The notes under the pieces were generated by a model. It ran no database searches. It saw nothing but the letters and a program-made list of their open reading frames with translations, and was not told where the DNA came from. Shown here in pieces: positions 11,151-21,684 of a stretch of 64,000 nt of DNA. The translations under genes and the position numbers were made by a program. The DNA is taken from positions 6,262,001 to 6,326,000 of the forward strand of contig JAUCEF010000007.1 of the NCBI GenBank assembly GCA_033558025.1. Direction: 5' to 3'. Numbering within the stretch: the first letter of the stretch is position 1; every line of letters begins with the position of its first letter. This stretch comes from Phytophthora sp. 'mugwort' (lineage: Eukaryota > Oomycota > Peronosporomycetes > Peronosporales > Peronosporaceae).

Positions 11151-13923
11151 CTCGCTCGACTCCTCAAGCGCACCCTGACCTTCACCACGATTATCGTCAA
11201 GTGAAATAAGCTGCTGTAGCGTTTCTGTGGAATCGTCACGGTCATTCTGCTGTTCTGCTTCAGACGATCACGTTGGGCTGCCTACCCACATTCTGTGCTC
11301 GCTGAATGAGGATTTTCAGGCGCGCTGGCGTCGGGTGTTGGATTGCTGGCATTTCCTGCTGGCTGCCTCATCGCCCAAAAGGCGGCTGATTGTAGCTTTT
11401 TTTTTGCTGGTAGCTTCTTTTTCATGAACTCCACAGATCGACTTCACAATCAAGGAAGCCCATGAGGGCAAAAATGTTTGGTGTTGTGTTAATCTCGCGC
11501 GCTGGTGTCGGCGCGAAAAATGGTGACAAAAAACATTTCTTCTTCGCTCGGAATATCAAACTCAACAGCGACAGCTGCGCCTCCCGTTTGTCTCGCTGGT
11601 GCTGGAGTCTGCATTTTCAGCATTCACAGCCTCTGAATCAGCCATCGCTCCTGGGAACCGAAGTATAGGCAAACAATTGGCGTCTTTCTCCACACTGTGA
11701 TCCGCCGTCCGGCTCATTGTCGATGAAATTTGCCGAACGATAGGTGCTCGCTGCGATGTCGCTCTTGTTGAGGTGGCCATGAGACTAGTCCTGCCTTTCA
11801 ACGTCGTCCATTGATCGTGTTTGTGGCAACCCTCCGCATCGTCTAGAGGACCGCTTGGTGCCATCGTCAGCTTCGCGAATGCAACGCGGTCTTCCACGCC
11901 CCCGAGCAATCTTCGTGATGATGGGCATGCCGTCACATTCGCAACCACAGGGGCGAGGACATCTTCTGCACGTGCTGACCGGGCACCGCTTACCTTACAC
12001 TTGCACGTAAGCACTGGAAACGCTGTGCATGGTAAGCTTGCTGGGCTCTGCCCCATTGAGCCGCTCGCCCTCCTTTTTGAATTCTCCCTCCTCGGGGAAA
12101 ATCCGGAAAAGAAATTCCCTTCCGCCCGCGCATGTGCTATGAGGGAATAGATACATTTGCAGGGAACTGGTACCGCCGATCGCGACTACCTGGAAGTAAT
12201 TGAAGCGTTGCCGTTCAAAAGTGCACTGAGGTGCGCGTACTTGTTGTAGGTCTTGTACTACGTGCACACTTTAACTCCATCAGGTATTGTGTCGTTCAAG
12301 CATTACCAAGTAACGGCTATGTGGAGCTGTCGAGCACGACCGTATAACATGGGTGCAGTTATGCTTGGGACTTGTTTGATGATCAACAGTGATATCAACC
12401 TTATATCGACGTTTTGCTTAGCGAGATGGTAGAAGGTGTGGGCCCATTGATATTCTCTTAAGCATGCAATCAAGCAAGAAGACCCTAGATTTGGCCAGGT
12501 TGTTGTTGGTGTCTTTGCTGTAGAGACCTTCCACTACACTCGCAGGTAAACGCTCTCCGACTTGCTTGCCAACTCCGTCACAGCCGGTAGAGCCTGGGTC
12601 CCCACGCGAACCTCCGTCAAAGTTCTAGAGCAAGAATAATGACTAGTCCCTAAACAACGGGTGTTGAATCCATTTAGCTCGTGCAGAACTCAGATGCAAT
12701 ATCCCCCTTGGTACTGAATTGGATCGGATGTTGAAAGTCGAATGTGCAGCGCCTTTCCGCAATTTGATGGGTCGCGAAGATTCGCGGCCCTGGTAGTGGC
12801 GAGGTTCCGCTTCCCCACCGTTCAAGCCCATGCGGGGCGATCGTGATGACGTTGTTCAAGTCGATGCCTCTCCGTGGGTATTTGCGGTAACTGTTGCCTC
12901 CACAAAACAATGGCACTAAGGCTCAGCCTTATGACCACGATCGAAGACTTGGAGAACAGTCTCATTCTCAATAGCACATTCGTGCACAACCGGAATCAAA
13001 CAGCGCCGTATTCATGTTGACTTCGATAGTTTCCAATGAATATGAGTTCGTGGACATCCGATCTCGATCAACCGAATACTTTTCAGCGCATCAGTTGACT
13101 TGGAGCAGGGAAGTCCAGTCTTGCTGGCGCATGTTTAGGGGAAACTGCACCACCAGCGATGGAAAATATATTTTCAAATACTCGACTGGATGAGATGTAC
13201 TACTTCCTGGTAGTCAACGTTGAGGAACTCAGGCTGCGCACATTTGCACATCTCTTGTCGGACGTACCTCGAGCTCAGAAGTCTCTAAATCTATAAAAAG
13301 TGGGGCGGCAGCGTCAAACAGACTGATAACCCAGAGCGAAACTACTAGTGGTGCCAATTGGCACATCTATTTAATCAATAGCCCAGCTACTGCATCACAG
13401 TGTCTTACAAGTGTGTTTGGAAGCGCAGCCAACGCCCCCGTGTTTATCAAATCCCGGAGTTATCAAGTTTCTGTGTCCCACCAAATCGTTGCCTCTTCTT
13501 ACAGGCAAACGCCTGTTAATACACTGCGGTCATTTCCTCATCTCGCCTCAATCCAAGAAAATAAAAAGTTCGATCAATGCCATGGGAAGCACAACGTCAC
13601 CAGCGCCTACGGCTCGGCTTCGCAAAGAGAGGGGAGATTCGCCATCGTACTTGAGCCAACTGTGATTCAGGCTACGAAACGGCACTCAGGCTTGAGCTAC
13701 ACGTGGTGATAGTCTGTCATACCGAAGGGAGGCGTTTTGGACACCCTTTTAGAAACGTTTCTATACAGCAACTGTCCAGATCAGGTATGGGCGCTGTTGT
13801 TTGCCTCGGGTCTGATCTTAACTATTTCTGTCGTGTGTCTGGTACACAAACGCACCAGCACTCACATAGCTCGAAACGCCTCAAGGTAACCCATCGCTTC
13901 TTTCTCTGGAATCGCTCGCATAA
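11151..13923. other. Degenerate region, no supported gene
   Basis: Contains a serine/cysteine-rich minus-strand frame at 12056-11562 that may be the N-terminal part of the transposase-like relic above, and assorted short frames. Nothing is recognised from 12060 to 13900. Confidence 0.4.
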
Positions 13924-14313
13924 ATGGCAGGACGAAACTCATCTGATGCAAATGCCATCTCAAGCAAAATCCTCCCATGGGAGGAAGCGAAAGCGCGTAC
14001 AGTCGCGCGCTTTGGCGAGAAGTTCATTCGTGCTGGTGACTACCTATCACACTACAACCCGATATATGTGGCGCCTCGGGAGGAGGAGGAGCACGTTCGA
14101 AAGGCTCGTGTCTTAGAAGTAGACCCCTCTGATGAACGACCGCTGCGAGTTAGTACTGAAGCAGTATTGAATCTGAATATTAGTGTACGATGGGACAGCG
14201 AGTCTGAAGGGAATGGACCACAGACGCAGCAATGGCGTCAGCTATACACATACTCTTTCGTTCCGGGCAGGATCGAAGCACGAATGCTTCGTGAAGAAAT
14301 GGTTCAGCATTAA
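13924..14313 (+). CDS. Hypothetical ORF, possibly part of the following MULE relic
   Basis: An open frame of 129 codons from ATG (MAGRNSSDANAISSKILPWE), without signal peptide or membrane segment. No family is recognised. A second frame overlaps its end (14183-14554). Its position just upstream of a broken MULE transposase on the same strand suggests it is element-derived coding DNA with frameshifts rather than a host gene. Confidence 0.25.
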   Translation: MAGRNSSDANAISSKILPWEEAKARTVARFGEKFIRAGDYLSHYNPIYVAPREEEEHVRKARVLEVDPSDERPLRVSTEAVLNLNISVRWDSESEGNGPQTQQWRQLYTYSFVPGRIEARMLREEMVQH

Positions 14314-14755
14314 TAGGCTTTTCGAGACAACAGTACATGAAGTGTTGCCAAGCACTGAGACCAGCCATAGCTCTGTTTACATCAGTGGCAAGGGGGATCT
14401 AGCAAATTCTGGAGGCGGAGAGCAATTAATTGCCGATGAAGAACAGCATGGTCCTTATATTGCAGAGGACGGTTTCGTTTTTGATGGTAATTTATCGGAT
14501 CAGCATTTGGAGGGGGTGCTCTGCGTCACACGCGGCCATGGTCGATATTGCTGAGCCGTCCACGGGTAGATGTGCGAACACAATTGAAATGAACCATTCT
14601 GTCCAAGTTTAGATACCACGTGGCCTTCTCGACAGAGGAAAACACAGAGAAGCGTACCATGCGCGATTCGACCCTGCAGCGAGCAAAGTTACTGTTGGTC
14701 CGCCGTGTCATCGAGTTGGTGAGTTGTTCGACACACCTTTGAGCTAGCTATGGAG

Positions 14756-16555
14756 GCAGTTGATGTCTTCGCTCTTCCGTTTGGATACTTTGTAGTGGTC
14801 AAACGAAACAAAAGAGATAGGGAAGGCATTATGTGCCGGTATACCTTAGCTTGTGACCGACATGGCAAACCTTGAAATATATGGAAACTCACCAATGCGA
14901 CAAGGAAAAGAAAGCTTACGCGTTCGCTTAATTGTGGCTGTAATATGGAGGTGCTTGCTGCTCTCAACCGGCAGGGCACGTGGGAAATTCACTACAACGG
15001 TTGTGAAAACTTGCATAACCATCAGACCTTCTTTTCATCCGACTCGGAGACGGCGATAGAGAACGCAATCTGTGTTCGACTTTGTAGAGAGAGCGGCCAA
15101 TCATGGTGAAAGAGCAGCAGTCACCGTGTCTTCACTCAGAGAACAATTTCCTGGTATACTTGTGACGGGTCGAGGCGTCTACAATGTGCGCCACCGGGGG
15201 CGGATATCCGCCCTAATGGGGAGGACCAAAATGGAGTATTACATCGAGCTGATTTCGAATATTAATTTCTACAGTGAATACCTTTGTGAAGCCGACGGCT
15301 ATGCTAAAACAGTGTTAGTAGCATACAGACAATGTGTGGAGATTTTCAAGAATAATTGTTGTGCTGTTGCTGTCATGGATTGCACATATAAAACGAATCG
15401 GTTTGATATGTCTGTACTTAACATCGTGTGATACACTGGGATGAATAACACAATTCACTTGGCGCAATGTTTCGTTTAAGATGGGAGAAGAAACCAGACT
15501 TTAGGTGGGCTTTCCAAGCACTGCGGCGTCTTTACGATGAGTATTCGATTCCACTTCCCCGTGTAATTTTTCACAGATCGTGACGAGGCCTTGCTCAGCG
15601 CGCTGGAAAAACTTGAAAAGATGTACCAACAATGCTGTGTCTGTGGCATATACTAAAAAATATAAAAAAACATGCTCGTGAGCATTCATTCAGGCTTTTT
15701 ACCAATGAAGATGGAAACCAGGAGGACACAGAGCAACATGAAAGCTTCATAAAATCTTTCCTACGTGTCGTATACTCAAAGCCTGAAGCAGAATACGAAG
15801 TAGGCGGAGCCATCTTCACGAACTGAATGCGCATAAAGCGACGTATATTGACGAAACATGGTTGGATATATGGAAGTGGAGAATTGCTATACGAACCACA
15901 TAACGCACTTCGGTCTGCAACCGTGTAGAGAGCTATCACGCGGCAATGAAGCTATGGCTTCGCAATTCCACGTGCGACCTGCTTACAATCCATAAACGCA
16001 TGATGGTGTGGTGGGCCGATACCATTGAAAAGCACGAGTATGCCGAAGCTCTCGATGCAACCAGTGTGATAAACGCGTATCGAAAGCATATTTACGAGGG
16101 AGTTGTCATGTAAAATTCATAATCACGATTTGAACCAATGCGACACAATCCTCCTGCAAGGTAGATCGGAAATTGTCGACTCGGTGTGCTCTGGCGTATA
16201 CACAAAAACTACTGGTCTTCCCTGTATACATCGAATCAACCGCCTTAAGTGTGTAGGGAAAAACTTAGATCCTGTTGATTTCATGCGCACTGGTGGGTCG
16301 ATAGGTCGACAAATGCAGCGATTCCTGAACCACCGCGCGTATTGCAGCCACTCCAAATCTCTGACATTCGAGCTCTACGAGCTCGAAAAAAAGCTGAAGC
16401 AGCCCAAACGAAATACGTGACTGGAAGCGGCTCAATGCAAAAACGAGCTCGAGGAAGATCTGGTGCAAAGAAAGTTATAAAGAAAGCTAAAACGAAAGCT
16501 AAAAAAGAGCCGTCGCAAAGGATACTCGGACGAGCTCTAGTAGTGGTTCCAAGAT
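14756..16555 (+). pseudogene. Mutator-like (MULE) transposase, broken
   Basis: Pieces in three frames follow the usual MULE order. At 14756-14872 is a FAR1-like zinc-binding start (ALPFGYFVVVKRNKRD, CRYTLACDRHGKP), followed near 14930-15030 by GTWEIHYNGCENLHNHQTF. The open block 15072-15431 contains the first catalytic region (AVAVMDCTYKTNRFDM). Then come YDEYSIPLPRVIFTDRDEAL (about 15540) and LCLWHILKNIKKHAREH (15632 onward). A SWIM-type end at about 16180-16230 reads CSGVYTKTTGLPCIHRI, then a lysine-rich tail. Many stops and frameshifts make it non-functional. Confidence 0.8.
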
Positions 16556-17243
16556 AACCGGAGGGTCACGGCTTCCGAAAGGAGCCGGTACTACGGGCAA
16601 TCGCGGAGAGATGTCGCCTCGGAAATATCGGAAATCAATGCTGGGGCTGTTTTATTAGATGCATCAACTGAAGGCCTGCGTAGCACAGCTCGCTTACCAT
16701 CATCCACGAATTATTTCCGAGCACGTAAATAATATAGAGGTCGACCAACGACTGATATAGTCGGAATTAAGTTCACCATCCGGCCGTCTCGTGGAGGCGT
16801 CGACTTGGGCATTTAGGCTTGAGCGAGTATACTAGTACTTGCGCTCAAGCCTGATACGCGCATCAGGCAAGTTTATGTCGGGAACAATCCACTTAAACTC
16901 GCGTACTTGGCGAGATAGCCACTAGCTGAAAGTCGAGCGCTCGGGCCTTGCTGCAGCATGTGCAGAGGCAACTCTTCTAGCCGGGGGTCGGCCACCTTCT
17001 TCAGCTGCGCCACCGTGTTACCTTCAGTACTTCATCATCGACAGCAGGTCGAAGAGAGGCTTGCCCCGCCCCCCCCCCCCCTCAAAAAAAAGTAAAGCTC
17101 TGCAGTCACGCTGCCAGCTGAGAAAATATCCATCGACTACAGCGAACTGCTTTCACGACGCGAGCGAGAGTACAAGGACGGCGCTGACTTCCACTGCTCG
17201 TGCTCATGGCCAGAACCCCCTCTGTTTATCCTCCTCCGTCACT
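16556..17243. other. Intergenic with a strong hairpin and a poly-C tract
   Basis: No gene seen. It holds an 11-bp-arm hairpin (16815-16825 / 16842-16852), directly followed by a smaller one (CCTGAT...ATCAGG), and a 13-C run at 17069-17081 followed by an A run. Confidence 0.5.
16815..16852. repeat. Inverted repeat AGGCTTGAGCG / CGCTCAAGCCT
   Basis: Perfect 11-bp arms separated by 16 nt; an inner GTA/TAC pair could extend the stem. No T-run follows and no gene ends here, so it is not an obvious terminator. Confidence 0.8.
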
Positions 17244-17545
17244 TCACCAACCGCCATCTTGAACAGCATCATCGCGGGGTCGGACGTCTTCATCGAGTTG
17301 ACGCTTCCCCCGCCGGACGTCGACCGGTGGCCCCTCTACCCATGGGCACTCACCCTTTCCGTAAAAGCTTTCAGGTGACACTGCAGCCGCATCGAGTGGC
17401 GTCAATGGCACAAAGTAGTATTTGTACTCTGCGGGGTCATCCTCCGGGATGTACGTGGGCTTGAACGGCGCAAAGTCCGTGAGGAAGACCCAGTTCCAGC
17501 TTGTGATCATGACGTTCTCCTCGGCAGCGAGGTGTACCTGTCAAT
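17244..17545 (-). pseudogene. VPS15 (PI3K regulatory subunit 4) kinase-domain fragment
   Basis: The minus strand reads ENVMITSWNWVFLTDFAPFK, then PTYIPEDDPAEYKYYF and SPESFYGKGE. VPS15 pseudokinases carry precisely this segment: ENVM.TSWNW, TDFA in place of the usual DFG, KPTYLPEDNPA, and a PERFY activation-loop end. VPS15 anchors the class III PI3-kinase VPS34 to endosomal and autophagic membranes. Only about 100 codons remain here, with frame shifts on both sides, so this is a dispersed gene fragment and the working gene must be elsewhere. Confidence 0.7.
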
Positions 17546-17661
17546 TGTGTCCGCGGCGGCCTTGGCGTGGTCGGATCTGAGGTGTCTGCAGCGGGCTCGC
17601 TGAAGGCGTAGATTGCTGCGCCCTTCTTACTCTTAACATCTGAAGAGTTCGATTTAAACAA

Positions 17662-18299
17662 GTACGTGTTTCTAGTTTTTTTCTAAAATGCATTTCTAAA
17701 GGGGGGCCGAAGGGGGGGTGTCCAAAACACTTCCCATACCGAAGTCAAGGGACGTGAAGGACACATGAACCGCTTCTGCTGATCAACACTCATGGGCGTC
17801 GCCCATGATACCAGCACTGTTGATCAGCGGGATTTCTTCGAACCCTAGTTACTTAACCTGCTGGCGAGAAGATCAGTGACTCGCTGGGAAAGCTCTGTAC
17901 GGGCCTCTCCAGCAGGACGTCTTCTTCTATGTGGACTATTGACTAACTTAGGACCGCTACTGGCGGTGCTGTGGTTGTCACTGACCTTGACTTGCCCAAG
18001 CGAGTACATTAGTGAGGATGAAGTAGGCTGCCAATTATTTCCTGCGCCACATTCGGCAAGTTTTACTTTGGTGGGGGGTAGGTAAACTTCAGCGTGTTGA
18101 AAGCCATATTACTGGGTAAGCGCTATGCCTCACCCATACTGCCCCCACCCGCCAAAAACAGCTAGCTTTGACAACAACGAGCGTTTGTGTTAGTGAACGG
18201 ATGCTGATGAACAAGCAATAGGGATACATCACCTGACGTCGAAGTCGGCTTGTGTGACCCTGCTAAGCCTTCATATCGAACTTTAGCATAGCAATATGT
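17662..18299. other. Intergenic with nested palindrome
   Basis: No gene seen. At 17778-17828 a perfect 11-bp inverted repeat (GCTGATCAACA / TGTTGATCAGC) encloses a second one (CATGGGCG-T-CGCCCATG, 17791-17807). Confidence 0.5.
17778..17828. repeat. Nested inverted repeats
   Basis: Outer arms 17778-17788 and 17818-17828, 11 bp, perfect. Inner arms 8 bp with a 1-nt loop at 17791-17807. The whole can fold as a branched stem. Confidence 0.85.
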
Positions 18300-19180
18300 T
18301 CGCTTTCCTCCCATTAGTGACCTTACCATCCATGAGCACTAGGCTTCGCCTCTGCGGGCCCAAGATATTAAGTGAGTAGTCGTTGCTTGTCCTCAAGCTG
18401 AGCAGGCTGCCACTGGCGGCGTATAGCGTGGGAGCGAGCCGGTAGAGGTATCTACAAAATGAAGCATCAGGATCGTGCCAAAAATCGCTGTTAGCAAGCC
18501 ACGGGATCCACGCCTGAACATTCTTGAGCTTCCAGGCGGCAAGTCAACTTGAACGTGCTCGGTAGCTGGGTGGCTCCCGTAAGGCTGTGGCTTGCGTCAT
18601 TAGCGCGCATGACCTCGGTGGGGTTCAGCGGTGCAATACTCCAGCCTGAAACATAAGCACCATCCGCGAGGCTATTCACATTGACCACACGTGCGACTTG
18701 CTCCGTTCGAGCAGTGAAAGCAATTGCGCCATAAGCGCAGAGTGGCCCAAGTCGCTGGTAGCGAACTGTCGCTCGTAGCCGTCCACCGTCTTGTTAAAGG
18801 GAACAGTCATCACTACGGCGTTATTGATGAGGAGATCCAGTCAGTCATGCGTCGCCTTGAACTCGTGGACAAACTTGTTGACTCTCCCGAGGTCACTGCC
18901 GTCCAGTATCTTAAACTCGACGCTATCGGCATCAGGGCGTCGAAGCCAGAAATTCACGAAGCTTCTATTCCACATCGTAACCTTGGCCTTCAATGCCCAG
19001 GCCTGGAACTGTACGTTGCGCGCGAGCTTGAGTGCCCTCCCTATAGCCAATGCCCGAGTTGGCGCCAGCGACCGTCACTGGCCGCCATGTACCGCCCTTG
19101 GTTCCACTTTTCGGGCACTCCCAATTATGGAAGGCCTCACTCACGTCTATGGTCGAGGGACTGAGATGGAATGAATCCTC
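18300..19180 (-). pseudogene. Short-chain dehydrogenase pseudogene of the local array
   Basis: The minus strand from about 19180 down carries recognisable pieces of the neighbouring SDR genes. The best block, 19050-18841, contains EFKILDGSDLGRVNKFVHEFKATHD and is closest to the gene at 24062-25066. It is followed by LLINN, VPFNKTVDGYERQFAT and near 18430 PTLYAASGS. Frameshifts, stops and diverged stretches remove the TGxxxGxG cofactor motif and the YxxxK active site. It points away from the first intact gene, which begins about 50 bp beyond it. Confidence 0.75.
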
Positions 19181-19232
19181 GTTGAAGAAGACCGTCGACT
19201 GACGCTATTCGAGAACTCGCCGCTGAACTAAC

Positions 19233-20213
19233 ATGTCCGATCTAAGCTCTCGCCCGCCGGTTCCGGAAAAATGGGACGCCTCGCAGATCCCGTCGCAAAA
19301 GGGTAAGACAGTCATCGTCACGGGCGCCAACTCGGGCATCGGCTATGAGACGGCTCTGGAGCTTGCGCGCAAGGGAGCTCATGTAGTTCTGGCCTGTCGA
19401 AGTGAAGAACGAGGTCGTGCAGCGGAGACCAAACTCCGAGAGGCTTTGTCCTCCACTCCTGATGCTGGCAAAGTGGAGTTTGCTAAACTGGACTTGGGCG
19501 ACCTCCGTAGCGTTCAAACATTCTCAGAGGACTTCAAGAAGAGCCATGACCGCCTAGATCTGCTCATTAACAACGCAGGTGTCATGGGCGGGGCGTGGGG
19601 GCTCTCGGTCGATGGCTACGAGCGGCAATTTGCCACCAACCACTTGGGCCACTTCGCTTTGACGGCCCAGCTCTTTCCATTGCTTAAGCAGAGCACGCCG
19701 GCGCGTATTGTGAACGTGAGCAGCGTCATGCACAGGTCGGCTCCGACATGGAACGAGGACGACATCATGACGACTAGCGAGGACAAGTACCGGGAAATGG
19801 ACAACTATGGCGTCACCAAGCTGAGTAACATCTTCTTCACTAAGGAGCTGGCTCGTCGTATCCAGGCTGCAAGTGTTGAGGGGGTCACATCAGTAGCGTG
19901 TCATCCTGGTGTCACGGCGACGAATCTGGCGACGGCATCTACTGCCAACAGCAAGGGTTGGCTCTGGTGGCTCGTGTACAAGATGACGGATTTATCTCCG
20001 CGCCAGAGCTGTCCGATGGGGGCGCTGCCGACGCTGTACGCTGCCACTGGGAACGACGTTGAGGGCGGTGACTTCTTCGGGCCTAAGCACCTCAAGATGT
20101 TTGGATACCCGGTTCGTGAGGACCCGTCGGAGCAAAGCAAGTCGGAATCGGGTGCGAAAAAGCTGTGGACGCTGAGCGAAAGGCTCGCCCAGCTGTCCTT
20201 TGACATCAAGTAA
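19233..20213 (+). CDS. Short-chain dehydrogenase/reductase (SDR 1)
   Basis: 326 aa, single exon. Rossmann fold with the NAD(P)-binding motif TGANSGIG near residue 32, ACRSEERG after strand 2, NNAG, the catalytic serine in VNVSSVMH and the YGVTK active-site tyrosine/lysine (YxxxK). Length and motifs fit the retinol dehydrogenase / WW-domain oxidoreductase-like group of SDRs, which oxidise or reduce alcohol and carbonyl groups on lipophilic substrates with NADP(H); the substrate cannot be read from sequence. The ATG at 19233 (MSDLSSRPPVPEKWD) starts a standard N terminus. No signal peptide or membrane helix is visible. First of five intact copies. Confidence 0.93.
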   Translation: MSDLSSRPPVPEKWDASQIPSQKGKTVIVTGANSGIGYETALELARKGAHVVLACRSEERGRAAETKLREALSSTPDAGKVEFAKLDLGDLRSVQTFSEDFKKSHDRLDLLINNAGVMGGAWGLSVDGYERQFATNHLGHFALTAQLFPLLKQSTPARIVNVSSVMHRSAPTWNEDDIMTTSEDKYREMDNYGVTKLSNIFFTKELARRIQAASVEGVTSVACHPGVTATNLATASTANSKGWLWWLVYKMTDLSPRQSCPMGALPTLYAATGNDVEGGDFFGPKHLKMFGYPVREDPSEQSKSESGAKKLWTLSERLAQLSFDIK

Positions 20214-20351
20214 GGCACTTCAATGGAACCAGAATTGATCTAACTTGTCTTTAATATTCAGTTGAGCTCGATGAATACCGTTGGCGCTTGATGCTTTTCT
20301 CAGTGTGCCTCCGTCCCCGTTTTACCTTCTAAACCATTAGTTTGTTCGTCG

Positions 20352-20365
20352 TCACTTTCAATTTT
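20352..20365 (+). promoter_or_regulatory. Oomycete Inr/FPR-like core promoter of SDR 2
   Basis: TCACTTTCAATTTT, close to the oomycete initiator plus flanking region consensus (TCATTYYNCAWTTT), 28 bp before the ATG. The same 14 bases precede SDR 4 at 23995. Confidence 0.6.
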
Positions 20366-20392
20366 GCTGGCTTTGTAGTTAACGTTGAGACC

Positions 20393-21397
20393 ATGGGCGG
20401 TAAACCCAGCAAGAGCACCGAGTCTCAACCACAAGTGCCTGGCAACTGGAACGCGACGCATATCCCGCCACAAAAGGGCAAAATCGTGATCGTCACGGGT
20501 GCTAATTCGGGTATTGGCTTTGTGACGGCGCTGGAGCTGACTCGTAAAGGCGCTTGCGTGATATTAGCCTGTCGCAACCGAGAGCGTGGACTCAAGGCTG
20601 AGGCCGATATTCGAGCACTGGTGGCTTCCACTCCAGGCGCTGGTACGGTCAAGTTTGTGCTGGTTGACGTAGGCGACTTGAGCAGTGTCCACAAGTTCTG
20701 CGAGACGTTCAAGAAGATGCACCCTCGACTGGATTTGCTCATTAACAACGCTGGGATCGTGGGCGGCTCATATACCAAGACAGTTGATGGCTATGAACTG
20801 CAGTTCGCCACTAATTATCTGGGCCACTTCGCGTTGACGGCACAGCTATTTGATTTACTAAAGAAGAGCGAGTCGTCTCGAGTCGTCACTGTTAGTAGCC
20901 TCCTGCACCGTCACGCGTACTTTGTGTTCGATGAGGACAACATCATGGCGAACAATGAGAAGGAGTACGGCCAGCTAGCCACGTATTGTGTCTCGAAGCT
21001 CTGCAATCTTCTCTTCACGCTGGAGCTCGACCGCCGCTTGAAATCTGCGGGGATCAACAACGTCACCACTGCAGCTGCACACCCAGGCTACTGCAACACC
21101 AAGATCATGACGAAGGGCGCGGATACGAACCGGGACAGTTGGTTGTGGTGGTTGATTTTCCGCACGGTCGCAGTGGCCCCGCCTCAAAGCGCGGAAAAGG
21201 GAGCGCTTTCAACTCTGTACGCTGCTACTGCTGATGATGTCAAGGGTGGCGACTACTACGGACCAAAGTACTTGGAGTGCTATGGTTCACCCATTCGCGA
21301 GGACCCATCGCAGCTGAGCAAGTCGGAGACTGCGGCTGCTAAGCTCTGGGCGTTTAGCGAGAAACTCACGCATCTTAAGTTTGAGATGAGCAAGTAA
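20393..21397 (+). CDS. Short-chain dehydrogenase/reductase (SDR 2), putatively N-myristoylated
   Basis: 334 aa, single exon. Start set at the first ATG (20393, MGGKPSKSTES); the frame is open further upstream but has no ATG. Motifs: TGANSGIG, ACRNRERG, NNAG, VSS-LHRH and YCVSK at the active site. Same enzyme group as SDR 1. The N terminus MGGKPS has glycine at 2 and serine at 6, the usual N-myristoyltransferase signature, suggesting membrane tethering (inference). It is closest to SDR 5 (shared KSTxSxPPVP-like leader and YGPKYLE..G.PIRE end). Confidence 0.93.
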   Translation: MGGKPSKSTESQPQVPGNWNATHIPPQKGKIVIVTGANSGIGFVTALELTRKGACVILACRNRERGLKAEADIRALVASTPGAGTVKFVLVDVGDLSSVHKFCETFKKMHPRLDLLINNAGIVGGSYTKTVDGYELQFATNYLGHFALTAQLFDLLKKSESSRVVTVSSLLHRHAYFVFDEDNIMANNEKEYGQLATYCVSKLCNLLFTLELDRRLKSAGINNVTTAAAHPGYCNTKIMTKGADTNRDSWLWWLIFRTVAVAPPQSAEKGALSTLYAATADDVKGGDYYGPKYLECYGSPIREDPSQLSKSETAAAKLWAFSEKLTHLKFEMSK

Positions 21398-21550
21398 GAT
21401 GCTTGTTTGTGGTGAGGTTGACGACCGGCGGCGTGATTATTAACACATTTTGGTTAGTATTATTTTCGACTATCTGTCTGTCAATGAATGCAGTAATACT
21501 ACCAACTAAGTAGTACTGTATGCTCAGGCGCTTCCCCGTTGTTGTACTTT

Positions 21551-21595
21551 GATGTCCCTCCCTCAATAGATGTCCCTCCCTCAATAGATGTCCCT
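21551..21595. repeat. 18-bp tandem repeat, 2.5 copies
   Basis: GATGTCCCTCCCTCAATA twice in a row (21551-21568, 21569-21586), then a partial third copy. It lies between SDR 2 and SDR 3. Confidence 0.9.
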
Positions 21596-21684
21596 TACTC
21601 AGACGTGAATGCTGCGTTCCATAATGATCGCTAAGAATATGTGTCAATACACAACGCCCCTCCATTCCTAGTTAGTTGTTCCTC

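Noticed and set aside
16815..16852. Hairpin considered as a terminator or small RNA
   Set aside because: Eukaryotic context, no gene end nearby and no T run; listed only as an inverted repeat.
17061..17378. Plus-strand frame opposite the VPS15 fragment
   Set aside because: Begins in a poly-C tract and is antisense to the recognisable VPS15 sequence.
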